From Flammulina velutipes (Eukaryota; Basidiomycota; Agaricomycetes; Agaricales; Physalacriaceae): DNA of 64,000 nt. The notes beneath the pieces are model-generated. The model was not told the DNA's origin, made no database searches, and saw only the letters and a list, made by a program, of their open reading frames with translations. The first letter of the stretch is position 1, and the number at the start of each line of letters is the position of its first letter. Location of the stretch: positions 1,116,001-1,180,000 of the forward strand of contig CM022371.1 in NCBI GenBank assembly GCA_011800155.1. Reading direction: 5' to 3'. A program made the position numbers and the translations under genes. Below are positions 55,112 to 64,000 of the stretch, piece by piece.

Positions 55112-56200
55112 CTACCCATCCATTTGTACATCTTCATCTCCCGTTGCTGCGGGGGCAGCTGGAGCAGCAGCAGCCGGGGCCTCCGCCGTCTCCTTTGGTA
55201 TCATTGTCTTGATGAAACCTTCCACCACCTTTTCGTCTTCGTGAATACGGAAACTACCAGTGGTATATGGCCCATCTTCGAGTGGACTCGGGGGACCGAC
55301 GATACCGATAGATGTGTTGTTGAAGGTAAGCTCCTTGTCCTGCTGCAGTGTCTCGCGCAGGGCGTGTAGGCCATGTTGAATCAGCTCATCCAATGTGCCT
55401 GCGCAAAACTATGTAAGTCAGAGTAGATGGGGAAGACAAAAAGGCGCACAATCGGGGAAACTTTCAAAGTGCTTCTCGAGGTATGTCTTTGCGCTCTGAC
55501 TCCGGGCACCGATAGACATGGCATAGTATTCGTACGAGTTTCCCGATGGTGAAAATTCATAAAGATGAGGGCCAGACTGGTCTTGGCCAATGACGAGGAA
55601 ACCAACACCATAGGGACGTCGACCGTACTCTTGTGTGTTGACTTGTGCTTCTACAGAAGGGATTCAGGTGGTGATCGTTCGAATAAGTATCGACATACTA
55701 TCAGCGATGGCAGAGACCAGCCTGTTGACGGGAACAGGCCTGTTGAATACCATTCTAGACGACATAGCCTGCTGGCGCATAAAGTTGCTGGACGCGGTAT
55801 GAGTAGCGACACAAATCCATTATGGATCGCACACACCTCAGAACACGAGCATCCGAGGTAAGACCTGCAATCGCGATACCAACATGGTCATCTATTCGAA
55901 ACATCTTCTTCTGGTACGACGCCAACTCTCCAGCCGAGCGCTGCATTCGCGGTCATTTTCGTTCAATATCTGTTTAGAAAAGCCGACGTACCTTCAAGGC
56001 CAGAAGAACAGCATGCGTCTTGGAGCGGAGTCCTATGGCTGCAGAACCTTGCTTCACTGCTTCGAGTGCATATTCCACCTGATGAAGCCGTCCTTGGGGA
56101 GAGAAGACAGTGTTATCCGAGTCGTATGTGTTTCGAAACTGGGTCGATAACCATGAAAACGCGCTTCAAATGCAAAAGAAACACAGGATAGACTGACCAT
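55112..56200 (-). CDS. PRE5: 20S proteasome subunit alpha-6 (PRE5 / PSMA1)
   Basis: This is an alpha-ring subunit of the 20S proteasome. The first exon appears to be just ATG (56198-56200), followed by a GTCAGT intron and [20 protein letters not shown], the N-terminal alpha signature. [19 protein letters not shown], then [48 protein letters not shown] and [17 protein letters not shown] follow. These match PSMA1 rather than other alpha subunits (FRNxYD start, [11 protein letters not shown]). The C-terminus has an Ala/Pro-rich tail with an acidic end ([10 protein letters not shown]). Six or seven exons. Confidence 0.92.
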
Positions 56201-56344
56201 TGTACGTGAAGGAGGCCAAGGAATCGATCGCTGACGCGTCGAATTCGTTACGCACGCTTCGGTACGTGACAGTGATGTGACATAAATTCTGAGTGGCGGT
56301 ATAATTAATTAATGTGGTCTAAGTTAACTTTTGTGTTTATCGAA

Positions 56345-57951
56345 TCATGATTTACGAGACTGTAATGCCATCCTCCATGCCTTGGCAGCGGCTCCTGGTC
56401 TCCTGAAAGCAAGAAGAGCATGTATCATGGCTGTCAGAAGGAGAACGCTTCCTGCCTGATGACAGGCAGCCAAAGGGACGGGGACCATGTACCATAGCGT
56501 CGTTATACCCAAGGCAGCTTGAATATTGGCAAACGCAAAGGCGTATTTCGCCGCAGAACGCGCTGCGGGAGGTAGAGCACCTTTGCGCAATGATTGGAGA
56601 TAAAGAGCACCCAGGCCAAAGTACGTTATAGTGGCCTTGACCATCGCTGAGCAGTTGACTGAAGAGTTAAAGTAGTCAACGTACCAGAACACGGTGATCA
56701 AACTGGACGGTGACAGGATTTTCAAGCATATTGCGCCACCAAAGATCAGAATGGTCGGGAGCCTTGCAATATCGTGCGTCGAAAAGTTCATCACTCGGAG
56801 GAGCGACGCGTCCACCCATCAGGGGAAATTCGTTATAGAGAAGGCCGGCATCCAAACCAGCAACAAACGCGCCTGGAGCAAGTAAGCGACGGGACGAGAT
56901 GGGATGGAATGCGACTGACCAGACATAGCAGTCAAGAATACCATAGCAGCCAAAAACCTCGTTTGGAATAACATCCTGCGAGAGAAGCCGCTTGTAACAG
57001 CGGTCTTAAACTCAGCGTACGTCTGTCCGTTCCATTGTCCACCAGTAGCATACTTGTAGTCCTTGATCGTAGCCATACCCGTGGCGAACATGGCAACATA
57101 CAGGACGAATGCGAGTCCAAGATGCGCTGCAAGGCGGTATTGAGAGACCCTGGGAATGGCCGAAGGTGTGTCCCGTATCATCTCCTCGTCCAATCCGGAT
57201 TTCACCATGTACCATCCCATAACTCCCTGTGCACCAAAGAGGGCAGATAACCCTCCAAGTTTCCATGCGAGGCTTCGCGAGATACGTTTACGCACAGTGA
57301 AATAGGCAAGAGGGAGGACGAAAACCAAGCCGGCGAAGCGCCCTAGGAAACGATGACTCCATTCCCAGAAGAAGATACGCTTAAACTCCTGCAGCGTAAT
57401 AGCATGGTTCATCCTAGACATGATATAAATAAGTTCCGATTAATAAAAAGATGAAGGCTAGCTTACATTTTGAATTCGGGTGATTCCTTGTACTTGGAGA
57501 ATTCCTCCTCCCAGTCTGCGTGGGATAGAGGTGGGATTACACCTGTTATGGGTTTCCACTCTGTGATACTCAATCCCGACTCAGTTAATCGTGTGACGCC
57601 GCCGACCACAACTATGCCAAAGACTAGGGTGGCCGAGATCATCAGCCATATTCCGACTCCTTTGGTGGGGAGGATGGGCAGTCCATCCGAAGGTTTAGCG
57701 GACTCTTTGGGAAGGGGAGGGGTAGGTTTGACAGTGGGGGCAGCAAGAGGTTTATCTGGGACCTTGGACTTTGGCGGCCTTTCAGATCTTGCAGACGCTG
57801 TAGGTACCCGCCTCGACGCATAATTGCGCACTGGGAAAGGGCGCTGCAGAGAACGAGCAAGCGTAGCAATCCGAGAGGGGAGCACAGAAGGAGGATAGGC
57901 GCGACATAGACTTCTTGAGAGCGACGTTGCTCTCAACAAGGAGGAGAACAT
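56345..57951 (-). CDS. COX15: Heme A synthase COX15
   Basis: COX15 is an inner mitochondrial membrane protein that oxidises heme O to heme A for cytochrome c oxidase. The N-terminus is an Arg/Ser-rich presequence ([20 protein letters not shown]), then a Pro/Lys linker. The first helix and signature are [20 protein letters not shown] then [18 protein letters not shown]. Conserved histidine segments follow: [35 protein letters not shown], a QFDHR segment near 56690, and [20 protein letters not shown]. These supply the heme-binding histidines. Seven or eight membrane helices are visible. Start ATG is at 57951, divergent from BOL3 with 131 bp between starts. Confidence 0.93.
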
Positions 57952-58082
57952 GGCAGTCTCAGCGAAGGACCGTCCCCGACGTCCAGACTCATCCCGACTT
58001 CGTCCACGTGATCGGAGGACGCGTCGCTGACCAATGGCGATCCCGGGATGACTTACTGACGTCTTGACTGTCTACCGTCATC

Positions 58083-58496
58083 ATGTCCGCAACATTGCTC
58101 TCCCTCACCCGACGGCTGTTTCCTGCAGCAAGGCAATTACGCGTTTATTCCACAGCGCTGCCACCACTCGAGGACAGAGAGAAAAGCATTCACGCGAAGC
58201 TGACTGAAAAGTTTTCACCTTCGCAGCTGGACGTTCAGGATGTTTCCGGTGCGCGACTATCCTTTTTGCTTTCGAAGTATTCTTATTTCACGACTGTAGG
58301 TGGTTGCGGGGACTTCTACGCCATAGTAATCGCTTCGGAAGCATTCAAAGGGTTGTCAACATTAAAGCAGCACAAGCTCGTCACGGAGACACTCAAGAAG
58401 GAGATAGACGGTATCCACGGACTTCAAGTGCGTCTCATACTATCTATACTCTATCTCTACTTCATCTTTCTCTAGATTAAGACTATTCCTGTTTAA
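58083..58496 (+). CDS. BOL3: BolA-like mitochondrial protein (BOL3 / BOLA3)
   Basis: BOLA3-type proteins help hand [4Fe-4S] clusters to mitochondrial enzymes. Exon 1 opens with a mitochondrial presequence (MSATLLSLTRRLFPAARQLR), then EKSIHAKLTEKFSPSQLDVQ. An intron (GTGCGC to TGTAG) joins VSG to GCGDFYAIVIASEAFKGL, which contains the GCG metal-ligand loop of BolA3. STLKQHKLVTETLKKEI, with the invariant His, and IDGIHGLQ follow. A last intron (GTGCGT) leads to IKTIPV and the stop at 58494-58496. With ISU1 in the same window it belongs to the Fe-S pathway, but the two are 40 kb apart. Confidence 0.93.
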
Positions 58497-58553
58497 TCGC
58501 TGTCGGTCGGCTCCTACTTTGCGAGAGGCGAGGAGGCGCGCCAAGAAGACTGG

Positions 58554-59685
58554 TCATGCAAGTTTATGAAGTCTAACCAACATTATCGAGTCTCTGTTGT
58601 AGAGTTCACGGTTCGGGTCGTCGAGAACCTACCCAGAATTATCGAAAGGTGCATGAAGAACGACAAAGCGTCACACCTGTTCCCACGAAAACTTTTTCCT
58701 CAACAATGCGAAGAAACGCTTGTCAGCCTGCAAGTCATCAACCACTTTCACAAAAAGGGAGACTGTATATGGATCCCACCTTGCGCCGTTTCTTGTAGCA
58801 GAACAGAACCTCTGGGTTCCTCTTGTATAAATCGCATAGCGTTTGTACCAATAGCGGGAAAGCTGGCTCGAAATATACGCAGTCGGCAGCAAGTATCACG
58901 TCCGGAGTTGGAATATCTGCTGGAATTGGGTCACCCCTTCTTGAAACGAGTGATCATGAGAAGGGCGTTCATCAGCTCGAGGAACGATCTGACTTGCCAG
59001 TTCAGTTCAGCGACATGACATGAAGTTCCGATGGCGTTGGTCTCTACGTTCTTCTTCATGATATCAAGTAGTGGCCTGACATAGCCCAATTGTCGTTATT
59101 GCCTTCGCTTGGACGGGTTTGGATCACTGACGCTTGATCCGTTATCCAGACGTCCGTCGCGCCTAGCAATGTGGCCACTATGCCGACAAGGCCTGTCCCA
59201 CTTCCAAGCTCGAGAACAGTCTTCCCTTCGATAAACTGCTTGCCCTTGAGGACGAGGTAATTCGAAAGAATCTACAAGTTGGGATCAGAGGGAGATTTCA
59301 ATGCATGTCAATCACCACACATCGCTGTATGTGATAGATGATACAGAAGTGCGGAGATTTCTCTTACCTGGCCAGCGGGCCAGACGATTCCACCACAGCC
59401 TGGAGACGCATCGACAGAAAGTGTTACAACGAGGGGCGGTGAAGACTGAGTATCACATATCGAAGAAGATTCAACCGGAGTGGTCCGTGCAAAGGAGAGA
59501 CGGATTGATTTTTCCGCAGCAGAGTATTCTTGGCCAGGCAAAAGAGAAACGAGTTCAGTGCTTTGCGTATCGCGAGGTGCGGCGTGGTCGCCACGCAAGA
59601 CTTTCAAAAAGGTGGAATCACCGTCACCGTCGCCGTCCGAGCTAGTTCCATCCGAGTTTGGCGGAGGCGATGGAGCAGACACCAT
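58554..59685 (-). CDS. EFM6/METTL21-like protein lysine methyltransferase
   Basis: This is a seven-beta-strand SAM methyltransferase. Motif I is VLELGSGTGLVGI (about 59220). VWITDQ follows as the post-I acidic region, and the family DxxY region is DVILAADCVYFEPAFPLLVQ (about 58885), the group-16/METTL21 pattern. The N-terminus (MVSAPSPPPNSDGTSSDGDG) is disordered; VVTLSVDASPGCGGIVWPAG precedes motif I. Near the end NPEVLFCYKKRRK joins across a GTGGGA intron to ADKRFFALLRKKFSW. A further GTGTGA intron extends it to DDPNRELYNRDSIMLVRLHK and a stop at 58554. In yeast Efm6 methylates eEF1A; that substrate is inferred. It is tail-to-tail with BOL3. Confidence 0.8.
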
Positions 59686-59955
59686 CGTAACTGATTTTCT
59701 CTGGTATGGTTTGAGAGCGTTTGGGTATGGTGGGCAAACACGAAACGATCAAAAAGCCCAATCGATCACTGATCCGTTTAGATCAAACGCGTTCCCGCCC
59801 GCAACTTAATAGATGGCTGTATCTCGACAACTTTGTGATGATGGTATATAGACGCACTGCCCCATACGCCTTTCTGTGGCCGGTTAGTACTTATAAACGA
59901 GCCGGAGGAATCTTAAACGTTCTTCACAAGCCCGGAATACGCCAACGCCACTATT

Positions 59956-60818
59956 ATGAAGCGTGCTCTCTCCGTCAAAGGCCCTCGAGCAAGGTCCACA
60001 GGAGACTCTCTATCGTTTGAGAGTAATATGCATGAATATCACGAAAGCATAGAATCGGTTCTCTCGTATGATGACGCGTGGCCTTGGTACGTTCATTTGT
60101 GTTCACCAATGCGAGCGTTGAGAATAACAATAGTCACAGGGATCCTTCAGCCCTACTTCGGCGAAAGTCGTATATACTCAGACAAGAACGACGCTGGAGG
60201 CGCAGCCGACCGCTTCCTCGAATTCCTAGCGGCCAGAAGCGTATACATCACAGATACTCGAAGCCTTTGCCCGAGGTTCCAGAATTTGATCTCTCCCTAC
60301 TCGACGTTGGACACACATCAAATATAGGCAGAGTAAACAAGGGCAAGGAAAGGGCACGCGACAGCGCCGTTAGCATCGACACGTTTATTGGCCACAAACG
60401 CACTCGAAGTCTCCCCGATATCCCGCCACAGCCTATGCACGCTTCGGGATCCTCGGCAAGTACATCCGGTACTCGACACTCTAGTCCCAGCACATCATCC
60501 CGGGCACTTCCCATCCCACCATCCGACTCTATGTTCCCCACCATCCCCCCAACTGCGCCCACAACTACTCCCTCTTTGAAACTTGATAGCCAATGGGCAG
60601 TGCCATACAACAATGCGGCGAGATGCATGTCGTCGGCATCATTGCTCTCTCCGGTCATTGACTGGGATGTCGTCATGGACGAAATTATGCATCGTTTTTC
60701 GACGGTGTCCTCAATCGATATCAACGGACATGGTGACGAGCAATATACGATGGATGTGGCGACTACGAGCCTGGTAGACATGTCGTACAGCTATCGGAAA
60801 GTTGGCCGGGCGATGTAA
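59956..60818 (+). CDS. hypothetical proline/serine-rich protein
   Basis: Not recognised. Exon 1 (59956-60080) opens MKRALSVKGPRARSTGDSLS and ends in a GTACGT donor. After a CACAG acceptor at about 60139, phase continues with DPSALLRRKSYILRQERRW into SRPLPRIPSGQKRIHHRYSK, PLPEVPEF and RTRSLPDIPPQP. The repeated RPLPRIP, KPLPEVP, RSLPDIP and RALPIPP motifs are SH3-ligand-like. The C-terminal half is Ser/Thr-rich, with a short helix (VIDWDVVMDEIMHRF). No membrane segment. It is probably a disordered adaptor-like protein. Confidence 0.6.
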
Positions 60819-61178
60819 CGAGACCAGGATTGATCAAGTTCGCTGATGAATTCTAAACTCCAAGGAGTTTCGTGGCGCTCGAGATAATCAAGGCTCACTT
60901 GCCCGGCCAAGTATGCTTATTGTTGGTTTCTCGCTCCATGATGTATATAGCCTTACCCATCGTATGGTGGAAGGCAGCGCGTCGAATACTGATGTCGCGG
61001 TGGTGGTCATGTATTCGAGTGTGGCGCAGCCGTGTAAAACACATACTAGAAGAATATCATATTCTACTACCATAGATAGAACATACGTATAATATGTAGC
61101 ATAAAATCGTCAACAATATCAGAATATGATATTACAAATGCACGAAAATAGGTGACTGAATAATTACCTCAACATGAA
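60819..61178. other. intergenic gap
   Basis: An open + frame at 60872-61075 has no splice partner or family features. The rest is AT-rich. Nothing else seen. Confidence 0.45.
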
Positions 61179-63232
61179 TCAAACAGGGAGACTTTTTCCG
61201 TTTGAGGCATGGTCGTCGGGATAATCTTTTGAATCAGACCCATCCTTCGACTGGAGTAAGTATGACGGAGAGGATATGGCAGAGAGAACTACTAACATGT
61301 TGACGAGATGTATCGATCCGGATGGATATCTCCTGAGGTGGTCGTACTCCAGGGTGCTGTAGAAATTCAGTACGTTATTCCGGAGTCCCACGAGGAGAGA
61401 CAGACTAACCGTAGCGACTCTCCCAGCAGTTCCGAAGCCTGTTAGCGAAATTTCATTGCTTGAGTCAACGCCACTTGATCGCGTGCCGTCCCGAATATAA
61501 TCTCTTGAGTTGAGAGTGACCAAAAGAGAATTCGTGTAGACTGGCAAGCAGGTAAGCGCTAAGAATAAGTAGCTGAACGAAAACGAGACTTACATCGTCC
61601 CACTGCAAGATGGGTTAGCGCGAGCACGGAATAGTTACAGCAAGTGAAGACTCACTGATCAGGTAGAAGAAAATGTAAAGGAATGTGTTGGGGATTGCGT
61701 TCAACTGGAGTTGCGTTAGCGCTTGTCAAGAAGTCTTCGTCCGCAGCTCACAAAGATCAATGAGCACAAGGCACAAATCGTTGTCGGAATGCCTAAATTC
61801 AAAAATGTTGAAACGAATAGCCCAAGTTTCGATCGAATGAATTACCAGTGTTGAACGTGAATATGATAAGACGGTTTATCATATCAGTGCTCTGGAGATC
61901 GTCAGCGGGTAGTGAAGGGGACATAAAGACTAATTCACCTTTTTGAACCCCGTTTTGGAGCGCTCTAAATATAATACCATAATCACGGTGATGGCCACAT
62001 CTACCCAAGAACGTTAGGCGTCTCGGAGCGCGTTCGCAGCGGTAAGGGAACGCACCGCATGCAGCACCGAAGGCGTTCAACGTCGTCGACATGGGCTTCA
62101 AATCACTCAGCAAGAGTCATTGCATGGATAATCGACAAACATACCACTTGGGAGAGGAGGTCGGACAGGAACTCATATTTGAGTCTAGAGGGACGGTTAA
62201 TGTCGGGCATTGACACGGGGGATAGACTGGATATCGCACACAATTATTGTATAGACTGGTATAGAGTTCAGTTCATCCAATGGTGGCTCGGGGGAGATAT
62301 TATGCACATACCAAAGAGAACCACTACATGAACTAGTTAGTGGGGTACAACGTCGCGTAATGAACACTTACAGTATGACGTCCAGCCTAAGGCGGCCTGG
62401 TGTATTCTCTGAGCAAAAATACATTCATTGAAGAAATGGCAAACGTACAACGATGCCAGCCAGTATCCAGCTCTTGCTCACTATCTAGTATTTAGTTGGA
62501 TTTAGTAGTGGACGCGTAACACTCACGGATGTAGATACGCCACGCGTAGAACCTAGGTGACAGTTCATTGGGATGCGAGGTAGCAGGTAGAGAGCGTAAC
62601 ATACATCTGGGTGCCGATTGCAATTCCACCGCTGAAGAATAACTCAATTAAGAGAGTCCTTGTGATTGTCGATTAGGATAAAAAGCATAGAAACTGTGGC
62701 GAGCTGCCGCGGCGTACTTCTCCATGACATTGAGTTTTTCAGGACTACCATGATCTATTGAACGTCAGTCCGTGACGGGCGTCTTAGTGCGGCGCAAACT
62801 TACTGGTTACTAGATATTTATAGACCGATGCTAAAGAGAACGTGAGAAGGTCGAATCAAGACACGATGAATCGAGAATACCTGATAGAAGTGCCATTTGG
62901 ACAGTATCGCACATCAGGACAAATCCAACAGTAAACTGTACGAATGCTGGATCCCGTAGCCTAAATTTACGAAAATAGAACCAGGCTTGGAGGCACCCAG
63001 CTACGTAGGCCAAGAATGAGTGCCATCGCTTGTGGCGTTAAGGTCGCCGCGTACCTCCGTATAATCTGGGCAAAATAAGTATGGCATTTACGCGCGGCCA
63101 GAGCACTCACGCTGAAGAAATGACCACGGCGTCGAACAAGAGGCCGTGCCTACAAAAATTAGACGAGAACTATTGCAGGAGGAATAGGCGAATTGCGAAC
63201 GTATTGTCAGGCGTAGGCTGGATATGGGACAT
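61179..63232 (-). CDS. DUF6534-type multi-pass membrane protein
   Basis: This is an agaricomycete-specific membrane protein of about seven helices, split over many short exons. The start at 63232 reads MSHIQPTPDNT. HGLLFDAVVISSA follows after a GTTCGC intron, then AYVAGCLQAWFYFRKFRLRD and FTVGFVLMCDTVQMALLS. The middle exons (61600-62700) are short and only partly resolved, with hydrophobic pieces such as ALNAIPNTFLYIFFYLI. The C-terminal hallmark is VYTNSLLVTLNSRDYIRDG, close to the family's FVYTNSFLATLN motif. A Ser/Asp-rich cytosolic tail ends GKSLPV at 61179. Function is unknown; these families are large and lineage-specific in Agaricomycetes. Confidence 0.75.
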
Positions 63233-64000
63233 GGCTGAATCCTGACGAAGAGAGAAGCCCAAGGAGAATATCAAGCACTCAAGCGAGGGCCGCAAAAAGA
63301 GGTGTTTAAGTACACGCTTGGTCAGCAACACCATTCATGCATCCTAGGGCCACTTCTCCGTTGCATCAAACCAAATCAAGTAGTGTGGCGGGTCGCCAAG
63401 GTTTGCAGACGCTGTTGGCGGTTCATGAACAGATTGGCAATTCGAATTCGTTAGTGTGTGACGTCCCTAAGCAAGGCTGCAATGGTCAAGCACCCCATTC
63501 TGTAAGATTTCCACTATAGTGCAAGTTTGAGCCGAAGGTCGCGTTCCGAGTCGAACACATCCAGCAACACTTAAGTAAAGCCCACAGTGTGATACTGTGA
63601 TTAACGTTAGAGTTAGCGAGGGAGGAAGCGACGTCTACGGCAAAGAGAATCATAGCAGGAGCGTGGTCCCTGGTACCGACCGCACGGTGTAAAGAGTGCA
63701 GGGCTCAACAACGATTATTTTAGAGTTTGTTTCCATTTTGGGATTTTATGGTCACGATCGCGTGACCGAGGGAAGAACGGAAATTCAAACGTTTTAACTT
63801 TAAGTCTTTACCACAGCCAACCAACGGTCTCTTCAGCTCTGATCTTATTGGACAATTTTACTCACAAAACAGGCGTACGTTGAGCTTGAATATTAATGTG
63901 GACAAGGGAAGCCAGAGATTGACGGCGTGCCAAGTTATCCGACGGGACGTGTTTGCTCTTGCCCTTCATCTACGCTGCTGGGATCAAACTCCAGAGACTC
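63233..64000. other. intergenic end of window
   Basis: 768 bp with no supported exon, tRNA or repeat. A short + frame at 63337-63519 has no features. Confidence 0.45.

Noticed and set aside
59480..59850. + strand frames around the start of the EFM6-like gene
   Set aside because: They overlap its disordered N-terminal exon on the other strand and lack features.
1..64000. CRISPR arrays, rRNA, LTR retrotransposons, viral genes
   Set aside because: No regularly spaced repeats, no rRNA landmarks, and no reverse transcriptase, integrase or capsid-like frames were seen on either strand.

Overview
The window is nuclear DNA of a basidiomycete fungus, most likely an agaricomycete. Nearly every gene is broken by many short (about 45-65 bp) GT-AG introns. 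Genes are 0.1-0.6 kb apart on both strands, often as divergent pairs. The gene set includes families typical of Agaricomycetes: a DUF6534 membrane protein, F-box/LRR proteins, HAUS6, a METTL14-like protein, and expanded AAA-ATPase-like (PF09820-type) genes. The gene models below were spliced by eye from protein-family similarity, so exon ends are predictions.

Layout. 1-7 kb: DNA polymerase delta subunit 2 (cut by the window edge), an F-box protein, the TFIIIC 95-kDa-type subunit and AP-3 mu. 7-15.5 kb: a catalytically degenerate 4'-phosphopantetheinyl transferase, a small conserved-looking protein, a NIPA-type Mg transporter divergent from SEC12, a second F-box protein, and a ~430-bp direct duplication of the NIPA 3' end. 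15.8-21 kb: a secreted small protein, TAF9, the Fe-S scaffold ISU1, a MITE-like element and an ACBD5/Atg37-like acyl-CoA-binding protein. 21-25 kb: a kinase with an adjacent fragment of a paralogue, then AAA-like copy A. 25-29.3 kb: ESCRT-II VPS22, an FHA/SLMAP-like protein and ribosomal protein eL29. 30-34 kb: AAA-like copy B and HAUS6. 34-43 kb: DUS3, a lineage-specific protein, a calpain and beta-MPP. 43-48.4 kb: AAA-like copy C, followed on the same strand by a larger protein with a degenerate P-loop and a C-terminal PD-(D/E)XK nuclease-like domain. 49-60.8 kb: spartin-like protein, PIG-T, METTL14-like protein, proteasome alpha subunit PRE5/PSMA1, COX15, BOL3, an EFM6/METTL21-like methyltransferase and a proline-rich protein. 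61-63.2 kb: DUF6534 membrane protein.

Most genes are conserved housekeeping genes with no functional link. Some themes recur: mitochondria (ISU1, BOL3, COX15, beta-MPP), transcription (TFIIIC, TAF9) and membrane traffic (AP-3, SEC12, VPS22). The unusual part is the four-member AAA-like family at 23-48 kb. Copy A is a mosaic of B-like ends and a C-like core. Copy C has an intact ATPase site but no nuclease, and lies about 200 bp upstream of a protein with the opposite combination. Around these genes lie several broken pieces of neighbouring genes (NIPA, kinase, calpain, and the gene at 37.5-37.9 kb), which points to repeated local duplication. No tRNA, rRNA, CRISPR array or autonomous transposon was recognised.
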